DNA of 64,000 nucleotides from Arthrobacter citreus (GTDB taxonomy: Bacteria > Bacillota > Bacilli > Bacillales > Bacillaceae_G), in NCBI GenBank assembly GCA_013200995.1, contig CP053688.1, forward strand, positions 3,038,001 through 3,102,000. The letters are read 5' to 3'. How positions within the stretch are numbered: position 1 is the first letter of the stretch; each line of letters starts with the position of its first letter. The notes under the pieces were generated by a model. The model saw only the letters and a list, made by a program, of their open reading frames with translations. It searched no databases and was not told the DNA's origin. Both the position numbers and the translations under genes were made by a program. Below, one piece after another: positions 36,320 through 46,999 of this stretch.

Positions 36320-36577
36320 ACGATGAAAAGGAAAGTAGTTTTTGCTATATTCGATAGCGAGCCAGGGACGGTGAAAGCCTGGTGATGAGGCATGGATGAA
36401 GAACACCTTTGAGTTCTAACCGAAAGGGTTATCTTAAGTAGGCTTAGACGTTTCCAGAACGTTATTAACTGGGGTAAGCAATATTAGCTTTAAAGTTGGT
36501 CATATTATGACAATTTGGGTGGTACCGCGGAAGTTAGCCTTTCGTCCCTATTTTTGGGGATAGAAGGCTTTTTTTTA
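36320..36577 (+). ncRNA. T-box riboswitch controlling asnS
   Basis: The leader has a Stem I beginning near 36320, a distal-loop region (GCCAGGGACGGTGAAAGCCTGG), and a specifier region GAAGAACACC in which AAC at 36402-36404 is the asparagine codon. The T-box sequence GGGTGGTACCGCGG (36517-36530) can base-pair with the uncharged tRNA acceptor end. The terminator AGCCTTTCGTCCC...GGGGATAGAAGGCT with eight T ends at about 36577. Uncharged tRNA-Asn should stabilise the antiterminator and allow asnS transcription. The 5' boundary is approximate. Confidence 0.92.
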
Positions 36578-36604
36578 TGGAAAATTAAAATTAGGAGGCA
36601 AATT

Positions 36605-37996
36605 ATGATAAAGACCGTAATTAAAGATTTATACAGAAATCAAGTAAATTTTAGCAACAAAACTGTTCAGATTTCAGGATGGATTCGTACTCTTCGTGAT
36701 TCTAAAACTATTGGCTTTATAGAGTTAAACGATGGAACATTTTTTAAGAGTGTACAAGTAGTTTTTGAAGATAGTCTTGATAACTTCAAAGAAATCACGA
36801 AATTACCAATTAGCTCATCTGTTTTAATAGAAGGTGAATTTGTTCCAACTCCTGAAATGAAACAGCCTTTTGAAATTAAAGCGACAAAAATTATTGTTGA
36901 AGGATTATCAGATACAGATTATCCGCTACAAAAAAAGAGACATTCTCTTGAGTATTTAAGAACAATCTCTCATTTACGTCCGAGAGCCAACAGTTTCTCT
37001 GCCGTTTTCAGAATTAGATCTCTTGCAACTTATGCTATTCATAAATTCTTCCAAGAAAAAGGATTTGTCAATGTACATACTCCGATTATTACTGGGAGCG
37101 ATACAGAAGGCGCAGGAGAAATGTTCCGCGTGACGTCAATGGATTTGAACCAAATTTCTAAAACTAAAGACGGAAAAGTAGATGACAGTGCAGACTTCTT
37201 CGGTAAAGAAACTAACTTAACTGTAAGTGGTCAATTAAACGCAGAATCATTTGCTCTTGCTTTCCGTAATGTGTATACTTTCGGTCCTACTTTTAGAGCA
37301 GAGAATTCTAACACTGCAAGACATGCTGCAGAGTTCTGGATGATTGAGCCAGAGGTTGCCTTCGCAGAACTATCTGATATCATGGACCTTGGAGAAGACA
37401 TGGTTAAGTATGTCATTAATTATGTTTTTGAACATGCACCTGAAGAAATGGAATTCTTTAATAGCTTTATCGATAAAACACTTATCGAAAGATTGAAGAA
37501 TGCATTAGAATCTGATTTTGGTAGAGTGACTTATACTGAAGCTGTTGAATTATTGCAGAAAGCTGATAAGAAATTTGAGTACCCTGTTGAATGGGGAACA
37601 GATTTACAAACGGAACATGAACGTTACTTAAGTGAGGAAGTTTACAAGCGTCCTGTATACGTAACTGACTATCCGAAAGAAATTAAAGCATTCTATATGA
37701 GAGCGAATGATGACGGTAAAACAGTAGCAGCGACTGATTTATTAGTTCCTGGTATTGGAGAATTAATTGGTGGAAGCCAACGTGAGGAAAGAGAAGACGT
37801 CCTTACTGAACGTATTAAAGAGCTTGGTATGGATGTTGAAGATTACTGGTGGTATTTAGAGCTTAGAAAATACGGTGGTACAAAGCATTCTGGCTACGGA
37901 ATTGGTTTTGAACGACTTGTTATGTATTTAACTGGTATGAAGAATATCCGTGATGTTATCCCATTCCCACGTACACCAGGAAACGCTGATTTTTAA
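36605..37996 (+). CDS. asnS: asparaginyl-tRNA synthetase
   Basis: A 463-residue cytosolic class IIb aminoacyl-tRNA synthetase that charges tRNA-Asn. An N-terminal OB-fold anticodon-binding domain (about 1-110, [24 protein letters not shown]) is followed by the catalytic core. Motif 2 lies around [24 protein letters not shown], and motif 3 is [28 protein letters not shown] at the C terminus. ATG 36605 is chosen because TTAGGAGG lies upstream; the frame is open further upstream but runs through the T-box. The asparagine-specific T-box confirms the specificity. It appears monocistronic with a terminator after the stop. Confidence 0.97.
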   Translation: MIKTVIKDLYRNQVNFSNKTVQISGWIRTLRDSKTIGFIELNDGTFFKSVQVVFEDSLDNFKEITKLPISSSVLIEGEFVPTPEMKQPFEIKATKIIVEGLSDTDYPLQKKRHSLEYLRTISHLRPRANSFSAVFRIRSLATYAIHKFFQEKGFVNVHTPIITGSDTEGAGEMFRVTSMDLNQISKTKDGKVDDSADFFGKETNLTVSGQLNAESFALAFRNVYTFGPTFRAENSNTARHAAEFWMIEPEVAFAELSDIMDLGEDMVKYVINYVFEHAPEEMEFFNSFIDKTLIERLKNALESDFGRVTYTEAVELLQKADKKFEYPVEWGTDLQTEHERYLSEEVYKRPVYVTDYPKEIKAFYMRANDDGKTVAATDLLVPGIGELIGGSQREEREDVLTERIKELGMDVEDYWWYLELRKYGGTKHSGYGIGFERLVMYLTGMKNIRDVIPFPRTPGNADF

Positions 37997-38002
37997 TTTG
38001 AT

Positions 38003-38046
38003 ATGAAAAATAAAAATAGGATGCTTTCGGCATCCTATTTCTTTTT
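38003..38046. terminator. bidirectional terminator between asnS and the APC permease
   Basis: AATAGGATGC and GCATCCTATT pair around a short TTTCG-type loop. TTTCTTTTT follows on the plus strand and TTTTTATTTTT on the minus strand, serving two converging genes. Confidence 0.85.
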
Positions 38047-38099
38047 CTATTATATATAGCGGTTATTCTACTAATCATTAAACTAAGTGATTTAAGCAG

Positions 38100-39494
38100 T
38101 TAGTTTATTATTTTAATATCATCATCTATTTGTTCATCTACCGGTACACGTTTTCCTATTCCGAAAGCATAAAAACTAATTGTTACGATCGCCAAGAAAA
38201 TAATCCCTACAATAAGCGAGATACGTGTGTCGTCATTAAACCACATTCCGATTAAAACCAAAACTAAATAAGCTAACGTTATATAGTTCGTAACAGGCGC
38301 AAAGGGCATTTTAAATGGATGATTGGCAATTTCTGCTCCCTTTACTTTTCTGAATCGCAAATGACTGATTAGAATGACAAACCACGGAATCATACCTGGT
38401 AGTACACTTGCACTGTATACATACACGAATAAATTTTTTGGTGCAATAAAGTTTAAAATTACACCGACTACTAAACCAATAAGAACACCAACTGTACCGA
38501 ATAAAGGCACTCCGTTATTTGAGACTTTAGCAAAATATTTTGGTGCTTGTCCATTAACTCCTAATGTATAAAGCATACGTCCTGCACTGTAAATACCACT
38601 GTTACAGCCAGACATTGCCGCAGTGATTACTACAAAGTTAATGATTCCAGCAGCAGCAGTAATACCAACCTTTGCAAAAGTTACAACAAATGGGCTTCCA
38701 ATCGAATTTAGTTCATTCCAAGGGTAAACCGTTACAATTACAAAAATCGCACCAATATAGAAGATTAAAATACGCCAGATCGTACTTTGAATCGCATCTC
38801 TTAATGTTTTTTTCGGATTTTCTGCTTCTCCAGCTGTAATACCAATTAATTCAACACCTTGATAAGCTCCAACAACTAGTGAAAGTGCAAAGAAGAAACC
38901 TGACCAACCACCTGTAAAGAAGCCTCCATGTTTCCATAAATTTGATAATCCAATCGCATGTCCACCGTTACCAAGACCGAAGAAAATTAGGCCAAATCCA
39001 GCAACAATCATCAATAAAATTGTAACGATTTTAATCATTGCAAACCAAAATTCAAATTCACCAAATGACTTAACAGAAATTAAGTTTGCTGCACCAAGAA
39101 TCACAATTGCAATAAGGCCTGGTATCCAAGCAGGTAAGTCTGGAAACCAGAATTTCATGTAAGCTCCAACTGCTATAATTTCTGACATTCCAACAATAAC
39201 CCACTGGAACCAGTTACTCCATGCAGTCATATACCCCGCTAACGGATGTATGTATTTATGGCCAAATGTTGCAAATGAACCTGTACTAGGCTCTAAAAAC
39301 AACATTTCACCCATTGCACGCATAATAAAGAAAATAAAAATGCCCGAAATTGCATAAGCAAGCATTACTGATGGGCCTGTCCAATGAATCGTACTCGTTG
39401 AACCCATAAATAAACCTACACCGATTGTACCGCCCAAAGCAATCATCTGTATGTGACGCGCTCCGAGGCCTCTCTTCAATTCCTTTTGTGCCAT
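38100..39494 (-). CDS. amino acid permease, APC superfamily
   Basis: A 464-residue inner-membrane transporter with about 12 hydrophobic helices. The N-terminal signature [26 protein letters not shown] is that of the amino acid transporter (AAT) branch of the APC superfamily, in the group of B. subtilis AapA/YbxG/YtnA-type proton symporters. ATG 39494 follows GGGGAGGAA by five bases; the frame is open to 39614 but without a better start. The exact amino acid cannot be predicted. It is separated from brnQ by 171 bases and probably transcribed alone. Confidence 0.92.
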   Translation of the reverse strand: MAQKELKRGLGARHIQMIALGGTIGVGLFMGSTSTIHWTGPSVMLAYAISGIFIFFIMRAMGEMLFLEPSTGSFATFGHKYIHPLAGYMTAWSNWFQWVIVGMSEIIAVGAYMKFWFPDLPAWIPGLIAIVILGAANLISVKSFGEFEFWFAMIKIVTILLMIVAGFGLIFFGLGNGGHAIGLSNLWKHGGFFTGGWSGFFFALSLVVGAYQGVELIGITAGEAENPKKTLRDAIQSTIWRILIFYIGAIFVIVTVYPWNELNSIGSPFVVTFAKVGITAAAGIINFVVITAAMSGCNSGIYSAGRMLYTLGVNGQAPKYFAKVSNNGVPLFGTVGVLIGLVVGVILNFIAPKNLFVYVYSASVLPGMIPWFVILISHLRFRKVKGAEIANHPFKMPFAPVTNYITLAYLVLVLIGMWFNDDTRISLIVGIIFLAIVTISFYAFGIGKRVPVDEQIDDDIKIIN

Positions 39495-39665
39495 GCTATT
39501 TCCTCCCCAAAGATAAGATACTATAATCTCTATTTTGTATTGAAATGATGAAGCAAGTGTCACTTTTATTATCTTTTTTAAAAACTGATCCCCAAAATCA
39601 TTGTTATGCAACATATCTTACAGTTAAGCTTCTTCATTTCCCTTAGATTATTAGATACTGGTTAC

Positions 39666-41012
39666 CTACCCTACTTTTCGAATTGGGTTAGAAACATCTT
39701 TCTTCCTTAAAACACTAACATAATAACCACATAAACCACCTATGAGCGATGGAACCAACCAACCTAATCCTAAACTATACATAGGGAGAAACTTTGTGAA
39801 TAAATGATGTATTACTTCAATACGTATTCCAGCTGAGTTTAGACCATCAAATAGACTCACAATAAACGTTAAAATCAAACTGCCCTGATACACTTCTGGT
39901 CTGCCATTAAATTTATAGTGTAAGAATGTTAAGAAAATTAAAGATATGGCAATTGGATACAGTGTCATTAAAACAGGCACTGAAACTTTAATTAATTGTG
40001 TTAAACCTATATTTGCGATAAGTGTACTAAACACAGACATTATAATTGCAATCTTTTTATAAGAAATGGCTGGAAACAATTCATTAAAAAAAGAAGAACA
40101 AGCAGTGATTAGACCTACACTCGTCGTTAAGCAAGCCACGGTAATCATCAATCCAAGTAAGATTGCCCCATAAGAACCAAAATAATAGTCTGAAACCTTC
40201 GCTAATACTTCAGCACCATTATCTAATCGACCAAGTTTTTCAACACTCGATGCGCCCATATATGTAAGAGCAGAATAGATAATTGCTAAAAGTGAAGCAG
40301 CGATTGCTGTTGATTTTCCACAAACAATCATAAGCTGTTTTTTAGAAGTAACGCCTTTTCCTTTAATTGCATTTACAATAATAATTCCAAAAACAAAAGC
40401 TACAAGAGCATCCATCGTTAAATATCCTTCTTGAAATCCTTTAAAAAACACATGTGATGTGTACCCTTTAAAAGGCTCTTGAAATTTTCCGATTGGACGA
40501 ACAATAGCTACAACAACTAGCAATCCGATAAATGTTAATTTAATAGGAGTCAGAAACCTTCCAACTATATCAATAATCTTTGTAGGATTAAGTGATAACA
40601 AGCAAGTAACTGTGAAAAATAAAATTGAAAATATGATTAATGGAACAGGACTTGCATCATTTGATAAAAAAGGTTTAACGCCAATTTCAAACGATACATT
40701 CCCTGATCTAGGGATAGCGAAAAAAGGACCAATTGCTAGATAAAGGACCGTAGTAAATACAATACCAAACAACGGATGTACCCGTCTAGCTAAAGATTGT
40801 AAGTTTTTTTCACCTGAAAAGACAAATGCAGTAACGCCAAGTAGTGGTAATCCAACTCCAGTAACTAAAAACCCTGCATTAGCTATCCATAAATTTTTTC
40901 CGGCTAACTGTCCAAGAATAGGTGGAAAAATTAGATTTCCAGCGCCAAAAAACAATGCAAATAGCATAAAACCAAGTATGATTATAAATGAATAAGGTAC
41001 TCTTGATGACAT
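39666..41012 (-). CDS. brnQ: branched-chain amino acid transport protein BrnQ
   Basis: A 448-residue carrier of the LIVCS family (BrnQ), which imports leucine, isoleucine and valine with sodium or protons. The N-terminal signature FALFFGAGNLIFPPILGQLAGKN is typical, and about 12 transmembrane helices are visible. ATG 41012 follows CGGAG at a rather long distance of 11 bases, so translation may be modest. No T-box or clear CodY box was seen upstream. A second amino-acid permease lies downstream on the same strand. Confidence 0.94.
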   Translation of the reverse strand: MSSRVPYSFIIILGFMLFALFFGAGNLIFPPILGQLAGKNLWIANAGFLVTGVGLPLLGVTAFVFSGEKNLQSLARRVHPLFGIVFTTVLYLAIGPFFAIPRSGNVSFEIGVKPFLSNDASPVPLIIFSILFFTVTCLLSLNPTKIIDIVGRFLTPIKLTFIGLLVVVAIVRPIGKFQEPFKGYTSHVFFKGFQEGYLTMDALVAFVFGIIIVNAIKGKGVTSKKQLMIVCGKSTAIAASLLAIIYSALTYMGASSVEKLGRLDNGAEVLAKVSDYYFGSYGAILLGLMITVACLTTSVGLITACSSFFNELFPAISYKKIAIIMSVFSTLIANIGLTQLIKVSVPVLMTLYPIAISLIFLTFLHYKFNGRPEVYQGSLILTFIVSLFDGLNSAGIRIEVIHHLFTKFLPMYSLGLGWLVPSLIGGLCGYYVSVLRKKDVSNPIRKVG

Positions 41013-41340
41013 TAAACAACAACTCCGATAAATAATTTGAATTTGTATAAAGTTTCACAACTTATACTAATAAAAAGCTATCTTCTATTCACTAATTTTT
41101 ATTTCGTCTCTTTTTACGACCAAACAATCTTACCTCACATTTTTATCAAATTCAATAAATTATAATAATTAAGATTAGACAGTTTTTCTAATCTAGATCG
41201 ATACTCAGTAGTTTTACTTTAGTTTTATTGTTGATTGGCAACTAAATTTTGATTCAAAGAAATTTTGTATGTTGGTGTGAAGATGTATGAAGATGGAGCC
41301 ACTCTCATCTTCTGTGTAGAAATACGAACAAATTATGGCT

Positions 41341-41445
41341 TTTGTTGATAAAGTTGTGAACTTTATTGATATAGTTATTATTTTTGTTGATATAGCACTA
41401 AAATTTGTTGATATAGCTTTGATTTTTGTTGATAAACGGTTTTAC
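41341..41445. repeat. five tandem 21-base units (TTTGTTGATATAG-type)
   Basis: Five units start at 41341, 41362, 41383, 41404 and 41425. The first 13 bases follow TTTGTTGATATAG with few changes and the last 8 vary. The array lies in the 560-base gap between brnQ and the YwaF-like gene. It is open in one frame from ATG 41335 (53 codons, repeating FVDxxxx), but no ribosome binding site precedes it. It may be a set of phased protein-binding sites, a mobile repeat, or a small repeat protein. The rest of the gap shows nothing else. Confidence 0.8.
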
Positions 41446-41572
41446 TCAACAGAGGGTTCTATTTTTGAGATACATTCAATAACACCTAAAACGTAACACC
41501 TGTATAGAACAGGCAGAATTTGCCCCAAACTAGGATACTCGCGCATAAAATTAAACTAAGTAATGGGGTATC

Positions 41573-42301
41573 GTGTTGCACAAATATTTTCAGTTCCATT
41601 CAAAAATGGATAAGTTTCACCTTTTTTCAGTGGAACACCTATTAACAATTGGTATTATTTTTGCACTTTGTATTCTTCTTTTTATCTTTAGAAAACAGCT
41701 CCAAGAGCAAGTAAGCGAACGATTTTCCCGTTATACTTTAGCGTTACTATTGTTGGCTTCTGAAGTTTTTTATCAACTATGGCTTTTATATGAGAATGCC
41801 TGGTCATTAAAAACAGCTTTGCCACTTCAACTTAGTGATATTGCAGTCATTTTGGCAATTGTGATGCTACTGACAAATAGCTACAGATTGTTTCAATTCA
41901 TGTATTTTGCAGGATTAGGTAGTTCGATTCAAGCAATCATAACACCCGATCTTGACAGATTTTCATTTCCGCATATTCGATATTTTGAATTTTTTGTTTC
42001 GCACGGAGGAGTTGTACTCGCTTGTTTATTTATGGTTGCGGTCAGTAAATACCGCCCGACCATATCTTCCCTGTGGGTAACGGCCCTCATCGTTAACCTT
42101 TATGCAGCCTGCGTATTTTTCATAAATAAAACACTGAAAACAAATTTTCTTTACATTATGAAAAAACCCGCAAGCGCGTCACTATTAGATTATCTTGGTC
42201 CATGGCCATGGTATATTCTCTCATTGGAATTAGTTATGATTGTAAGCTTTTACCTTCTGTACAGCCCATTTTGGCTGAAAAGGAAAATCGAAAGAAAGTA
42301 A
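41573..42301 (+). CDS. YwaF-like TIGR02206 family membrane protein
   Basis: A 242-residue integral membrane protein with about seven hydrophobic segments. The family signature is visible: FSVEHLLTIG near the start, ALPLQLSDIAVILAIVMLL, and a C-terminal LLDYLGPWPWYILSLE. Start GTG 41573 (TTG 41576 is possible) lies just after GGGG. The family is widespread in bacilli and its function is unknown. It appears to be a single-gene unit. Confidence 0.87.
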   Translation: MLHKYFQFHSKMDKFHLFSVEHLLTIGIIFALCILLFIFRKQLQEQVSERFSRYTLALLLLASEVFYQLWLLYENAWSLKTALPLQLSDIAVILAIVMLLTNSYRLFQFMYFAGLGSSIQAIITPDLDRFSFPHIRYFEFFVSHGGVVLACLFMVAVSKYRPTISSLWVTALIVNLYAACVFFINKTLKTNFLYIMKKPASASLLDYLGPWPWYILSLELVMIVSFYLLYSPFWLKRKIERK

Positions 42302-42788
42302 TCGAAGTACATTTAGAGGATTTATGGAAATATAGTAAATAGGAACCGACTATCATCCATCGATTCCAAGTATGTTTAACTATTAAAACAGGACAGAGTA
42401 ATTAAATTTTCAACTCTAAATATTAGAACCCATTACCTATATTGTCTTTTGTAATATTTCACTTTTAATGAAGAAAGGCGACAAAATACCCGCGAACATT
42501 TAACTAAATTCCTCATGGGAACGTTAGTCTTATTTCAGTGGTAACCCCTTTCCAATTACTTAAATTAATAATGGATTCTTAGTTCTATAGGAACTATCCC
42601 CAAACCAGACCTGCGCAACATATTGATTATCGCGAACTCAAAGCTAGTACGAGTATTAAACGATTTATTTATTTTCAATTTACTATTTTCGGCTTACCCC
42701 TATTCCTAATAAAGGTTACTAAGTACCGCTGCATATACTAATATTATCTTCCTACATGGAGATTCTAAAAAAGAAAGGAGTAAGATCC
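42302..42788. other. intergenic region upstream of fda
   Basis: About 490 bases with no supported gene, repeat or clear hairpin; only the AAAGGAG ribosome binding site of fda at its right end is recognisable. Confidence 0.5.
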
Positions 42789-43676
42789 ATGAATAAAAAA
42801 CAATTAGAACGAATCAGTTCCGGAAAGGGTTTTATAGCAGCATTAGACCAAAGTGGCGGAAGTACGCCTAAAGCCCTTCTGCAATATGGCATTAAAGAAG
42901 ATAGCTATTCGAATGAAAAAGAGATGTATGAATTAGTGCACGAGATGAGAACGCGTATTATAACAAGTCCAGCGTTTGATTCAAAGTTTATCTTAGGTGC
43001 AATCTTATTTGAAAATACGATGGATCGTTATATTGATGGGCAATATACAGCTGATTATCTCTGGGAGAAAAAAGGTATAGTACCTTTTCTAAAAATAGAT
43101 AGTGGGCTTGCTAATCTTGAAGATGGAGTTCAACTCATGAAACCCATTCCTGGCTTGACCGACTTGCTTAATCGGGCGAATAATCGTAACATTTTTGGAA
43201 CTAAAATGCGTTCGCTTATCAAAGAAGCAAACGCTGCCGGAATTAAAAAAGTTGTTAAGCAACAGCTTGATATCGCTAACCAGATAGTAGATATGGGACT
43301 AGTACCGATTATCGAACCGGAAGTTGATATTAACAGTGTGGATAAGGAAGCATCTGAAAAACTACTAAAGAATGAAATCCTTGCTCAATTATCTACCCTT
43401 GATAAAGATGCTAAGGTCATGTTAAAACTTTCCATCCCTACGAAAAACAATTTCTACACTCATTTAATAGATGATCCTCATGTAGTAAGAGTTGTGGCTT
43501 TATCCGGTGGGTACACGCAAGCAGAAGCTAATGAAAAACTAGCTCTGAATCACGGATTGATTGCCAGCTTCTCACGCGCCTTATCGCAAGGGTTAACTGC
43601 CGGGCAAACTGACGAAGAATTCAATTCGATGCTTTCGAAATCTATAAATAGCATATACGAAGCTTCTATTAAATAA
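42789..43676 (+). CDS. fda: class I fructose-bisphosphate aldolase
   Basis: A 295-residue Schiff-base aldolase of the staphylococcal Fda type, cleaving fructose 1,6-bisphosphate to glyceraldehyde 3-phosphate and dihydroxyacetone phosphate. Visible motifs: [17 protein letters not shown] near the start, [20 protein letters not shown], the IIEPEVDI strand, and VMLKLSIP with the likely Schiff-base lysine. ATG 42789 is eight bases after AAAGGAG; an in-frame ATG at 42756 lies before that site. Many bacilli rely on the class II enzyme, so this may be an additional aldolase for gluconeogenesis or stress. Monocistronic with its own terminator. Confidence 0.95.
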   Translation: MNKKQLERISSGKGFIAALDQSGGSTPKALLQYGIKEDSYSNEKEMYELVHEMRTRIITSPAFDSKFILGAILFENTMDRYIDGQYTADYLWEKKGIVPFLKIDSGLANLEDGVQLMKPIPGLTDLLNRANNRNIFGTKMRSLIKEANAAGIKKVVKQQLDIANQIVDMGLVPIIEPEVDINSVDKEASEKLLKNEILAQLSTLDKDAKVMLKLSIPTKNNFYTHLIDDPHVVRVVALSGGYTQAEANEKLALNHGLIASFSRALSQGLTAGQTDEEFNSMLSKSINSIYEASIK

Positions 43677-43699
43677 TAATGTTGGAATAATAGCTCGCA

Positions 43700-43736
43700 C
43701 CCGTACTAATGAAAAACAAAGTACGGGGCTTTTTCT
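43700..43736 (+). terminator. terminator of fda
   Basis: CCCGTAC and GTACGGG pair around a 14-base A-rich loop, followed by CTTTTTC on the plus strand. Confidence 0.75.
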
Positions 43737-43769
43737 ATTCATTTATCCTTATAGCAAAGATTAATTATT

Positions 43770-44192
43770 TTATTGATCCACTCTTTTTAAAATAACGGTA
43801 CTTATTTTATCTTTCCAGTAAATTTCAATATGTACTTCATTTTCATTATCAAGGAACTCACATCCACCGCACTCTCTTTTTTTACTATGGAATTCATTAG
43901 ATTTATTTAACAAAAAAGCCTCACTCCCAATTATTCCATGGCTATACTTAATCAAATAGTGCGAGGGTGACTTAGCTAAATCTTTATCATACTTCCCTTT
44001 ATATTTTATTGTTGTTTCAAATAGGATATCAGTACCTACCAAGGTCATTTTGTGTGAAATTTCCCAATTATTGTCCACACCTTTAAAACTAACTGTTTTG
44101 CTTTGAAAAAAATGATTTTCTATTTCTCCATGTACTAGAGCAGTTGAATTAAATAAGAACAGTAAACAAAAAATAAGAACCGCTTTTTTCAT
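43770..44192 (-). CDS. small secreted protein of unknown function
   Basis: A 140-residue protein. ATG 44192 follows CAGGAG by eight bases; the open frame extends to 44225 without a better start. MKKAVLIFCLLFLFNSTALVHG is a typical signal peptide with cleavage after VHG; no lipobox follows. The mature part is beta-rich (VSFKGVDNNWEISHKMTLVG), with ECGGCEF near residue 105 offering a CxxC pair that could form a disulfide or bind metal. I do not recognise the family. It is transcribed alone. Confidence 0.75.
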   Translation of the reverse strand: MKKAVLIFCLLFLFNSTALVHGEIENHFFQSKTVSFKGVDNNWEISHKMTLVGTDILFETTIKYKGKYDKDLAKSPSHYLIKYSHGIIGSEAFLLNKSNEFHSKKRECGGCEFLDNENEVHIEIYWKDKISTVILKRVDQ

Positions 44193-44265
44193 TCGAAATC
44201 TCCTGTTTTTATGTTTAATATTCAACTGAGTTATGGACTTTTATGCAGTTAAATACTATTTAGTC

Positions 44266-44294
44266 ATAAAAAAAATCGACTAAATAGTCGATTT
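44266..44294 (-). terminator. terminator of the MFS gene
   Basis: On the minus strand AATCGACTA and TAGTCGATT form a stem with a two-base loop, followed by eight T. It lies about 180 bases past the stop of the MFS gene. Confidence 0.75.
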
Positions 44295-44468
44295 ATCTCA
44301 TTTAAAAATGTTCATAGTTTTTTTAGATAGCTAAATTGTTTTTTAGTGTTCAATCCTTCTGGTGGTGGAATTGCATTTTCAGCTACCTCTTAATGCATTA
44401 ATATCAACAAGCCATACTTGCTAGGACTACATCGATATCAAAACATAGTTATATAACCTAATGAGGTA

Positions 44469-45686
44469 TTATAATGCCCGGTCCTCTACTCCCCTATTTT
44501 CTTTGGCTATTATACCTTTTTTATTCCCTATCCATCTGACAGACACGAAGCTACTAACAAGTAATACAAATGCACCGAATAGATAAGGTAGATTGATATG
44601 AATATCGAATAAAAAGCCAGCAAGTACTGGTCCAAAAATTTGACCGAGACTCATATATGCATTGTTCAGTCCTGCTACAAAACCTTGTTCATTACCCGCT
44701 TCCCTCGAAAGTAATGTGTTAATCGTCGGGCGTAATATGTTATTAAATGTAAAGTACAACATTGTAATGACCATTACATAAAAGAAATTTCCTGAAAATA
44801 GCAAGGAAACAAGTGAAACGCCAGATAACAAGAGCATACTGCTAATAATTGGCTTTTCCCCAAATCTTTGTGTAAGTCGGTTCGTCAGTACCAATTGGTT
44901 GAATGTACCGATAAATGAACAGACCATAAACAGGATGGATATTTCTCTAGTCGTAAATCCATAGCTCTGAGTAACGAACAATGGGTATATTGCTTCAAAG
45001 TGAGTAAGTCCGAAACTAAGTGCGAATATCAATAACAATAAGATAAAATAGCGAGATTTAACCGATTGTGCAAGTTGTCGAAAAATATTATCCTTCTTTG
45101 GTTTTGATTTTAGATGCATGAGGCGTTCCTCTGCAGTTTTGGATTCCGTTAGTAATGGTATGCAACTAAGTACTGCCAAAAATCCAATACTTGCAGACGC
45201 AAAGAAAGGAGTTCTCGTTCCAAACTCAGCAAGTAGTCCTCCTAAACCTGGTCCAACAATAAAACCAGATGACATTGATGCGCCTAGAAATGACATTGCT
45301 CTTGGCCTTTGTTCTTCTGTCGTAATATCAACAACATAAGCCATAATAGAAGGAATCAAGGCTGCTGCTCCCATCCCACCAACTAATCGCGAGACAAGAA
45401 AAAGCGAAAAGTGATCTGCAGTAGCAGCCAATAGGTTAGATAAAACGAATAGGCACAGTCCAACAACAATCATCGGCTTCCGTCCGTATTTGTCTGAGAT
45501 ATTACCAGCTATTGGCGAGAACAAAAATTGTGTTAAGCCAAATGCGGATACTAAATATCCCGCTGCTTTTCCTCCTGCTCCAAAATCTATTAAAAGCTCT
45601 GGAAGAATCGGAATAACAAGTCCAATCCCAAGCATTGCAAGAAACATATAAAACAGTAAAAACGGTAGCGCAGTTTTTCGTAACAT
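44469..45686 (-). CDS. MFS drug efflux-type transporter
   Basis: A 405-residue 12-helix major facilitator of the NorA/Blt/Bmr (drug:proton antiporter-1) type. Motif A is GNISDKYGRKPMIVVG between helices 2 and 3; motif C-like GFIVGPGLGG lies in helix 5. ATG 45686 follows GAGGGA. It lies 62 bases downstream of the M20 amidohydrolase gene on the same strand and may be its operon partner, which could mean export of a product; however, the family mainly exports structurally diverse drugs and dyes. Confidence 0.9.
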   Translation of the reverse strand: MLRKTALPFLLFYMFLAMLGIGLVIPILPELLIDFGAGGKAAGYLVSAFGLTQFLFSPIAGNISDKYGRKPMIVVGLCLFVLSNLLAATADHFSLFLVSRLVGGMGAAALIPSIMAYVVDITTEEQRPRAMSFLGASMSSGFIVGPGLGGLLAEFGTRTPFFASASIGFLAVLSCIPLLTESKTAEERLMHLKSKPKKDNIFRQLAQSVKSRYFILLLLIFALSFGLTHFEAIYPLFVTQSYGFTTREISILFMVCSFIGTFNQLVLTNRLTQRFGEKPIISSMLLLSGVSLVSLLFSGNFFYVMVITMLYFTFNNILRPTINTLLSREAGNEQGFVAGLNNAYMSLGQIFGPVLAGFLFDIHINLPYLFGAFVLLVSSFVSVRWIGNKKGIIAKENRGVEDRAL

Positions 45687-45748
45687 GGATTTTTCCCTCT
45701 TTTACTCGTATTGCTCAAAAAATATATTTTTCATTTGGAATACCTTAA

Positions 45749-46999
45749 TTAATTTGATACAAATATATCTGCTTTTGAATAGTGTAGAACTGCTTCTTCT
45801 AAAACATCTACTCCAATTAAAATATCATCAATATCCGTGAACTCATCTGGATGATGGCTAAGACCATCCTCAGATGGAACAAAAATGAGACCTACAGGAG
45901 CAAGCTTTGTCATATTCATTGCATCATGTCCTGCACCGCTTTGCATCACTTCAAAAGGAAGTTCTTTTTCAACGCAAATAGCTTGTAACCCATCAATCAG
46001 TTTAGGTGAAAGCAATACAGGTTCTTCTGTACTGATGATTTTACTTTCTATTTCTAGCTTTCTATTTTTTTCAATCTTTTCGATCGTTTTTAATAGATAA
46101 TCCAAAACAAACTTTCTTGATTGTACTGAAGAAGATCGAATGTCTATTTTCATCAGCACTTCTCCTGGAACTACGTTCATCGCACTAGAATGGATATCCA
46201 ATACACCAACTGTCGCGACAGTGCCATGTTCTTGTTCATGTATTGCAACTTTTTCAAGCTCTAAAGCGATCTCGGAAGCTCCAAGAAGTGCATCTTTTCT
46301 CATATTCATTGGGGTGGTTCCAGAATGAGACGCTTTTCCGTTTATTTTAACTAGAAGTCTAATAGGTGCTGCAATTCCAGTAACAATTCCAATTTTTTTA
46401 TGATTATTTTTCAATATTGGACCTTGCTCAACATGAAGTTCAAAAAACGCTTTAAATTCCTCATCTGCTCTACTAGCTTCATCAATACTATTGAAATCAA
46501 GAGCACAGTGAGCAAATGCTTTCTCCATTGTGATGCCATTACGATCTTCTAAATGACGGTACTTCTCTTTTTCAATGATCCCGGCCATCGCTTTACTCCC
46601 AACAGTTGATACCCCAAAGCGAGAAGATTCCTCACAAGCAAATGAGATAATTTCAATTGGGTGGTCAGTCACAATATGCTTTTCATTTAAACGCGCAATA
46701 ACTTCGAGTGCCGCAATGACGCCAACTACTCCATCATATTTCCCACCCTCGTACACTGAATCCAAATGAGATCCCATTACAACAGGAGGGAGCCCTTTTA
46801 CTCTGCCTTCTCTTCTTGCTATCACATTTCCACATTGATCCATTTGGATATCTAATTTTTCTGCTTTACACATACGGATAAATGCATGTGTACAAGTTTG
46901 TTCCATATTCGAATACGCTAGTCTTGTAATTCCTTTTTCCCCAGTATTATATTGACTAATTTTATTAAAAAGTGTTAAGTATCTTTCTTTACGATCCAT
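45749..46999 (-). CDS. M20 family allantoate amidohydrolase / N-carbamoyl-amino acid hydrolase
   Basis: A 416-residue cytosolic binuclear metal hydrolase of the hydantoinase/carbamoylase group. Metal ligands are visible as His78 (GSHLDSV), Asp89 (GGKYDGVVGV), Glu123/Glu124 (ACEESSRFG) and His189 (FFELHVEQGP), with the later GAGHDAMNM. The sequence supports allantoate amidohydrolase, ureidoglycine hydrolase or N-carbamoyl-L-amino acid hydrolase and cannot choose among them. ATG 46999 follows GGAG. The context of carbamate kinase, FdrA-type proteins, a purine-type permease and a PucR regulator favours a ureido compound of the purine pathway. The 253-base gap before it includes a weak terminator, so it may have its own promoter. 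Confidence 0.88.
   Translation of the reverse strand: MDRKERYLTLFNKISQYNTGEKGITRLAYSNMEQTCTHAFIRMCKAEKLDIQMDQCGNVIARREGRVKGLPPVVMGSHLDSVYEGGKYDGVVGVIAALEVIARLNEKHIVTDHPIEIISFACEESSRFGVSTVGSKAMAGIIEKEKYRHLEDRNGITMEKAFAHCALDFNSIDEASRADEEFKAFFELHVEQGPILKNNHKKIGIVTGIAAPIRLLVKINGKASHSGTTPMNMRKDALLGASEIALELEKVAIHEQEHGTVATVGVLDIHSSAMNVVPGEVLMKIDIRSSSVQSRKFVLDYLLKTIEKIEKNRKLEIESKIISTEEPVLLSPKLIDGLQAICVEKELPFEVMQSGAGHDAMNMTKLAPVGLIFVPSEDGLSHHPDEFTDIDDILIGVDVLEEAVLHYSKADIFVSN

Noticed and set aside
36515..36604. N-terminal extension of asnS through the T-box terminator
   Set aside because: The open frame simply crosses the riboswitch; TTAGGAGG before ATG 36605 and the normal length of AsnRS show the real start.
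41341..41445. CRISPR array
   Set aside because: The units are 21 bases with no separate spacers, and no cas genes are present.
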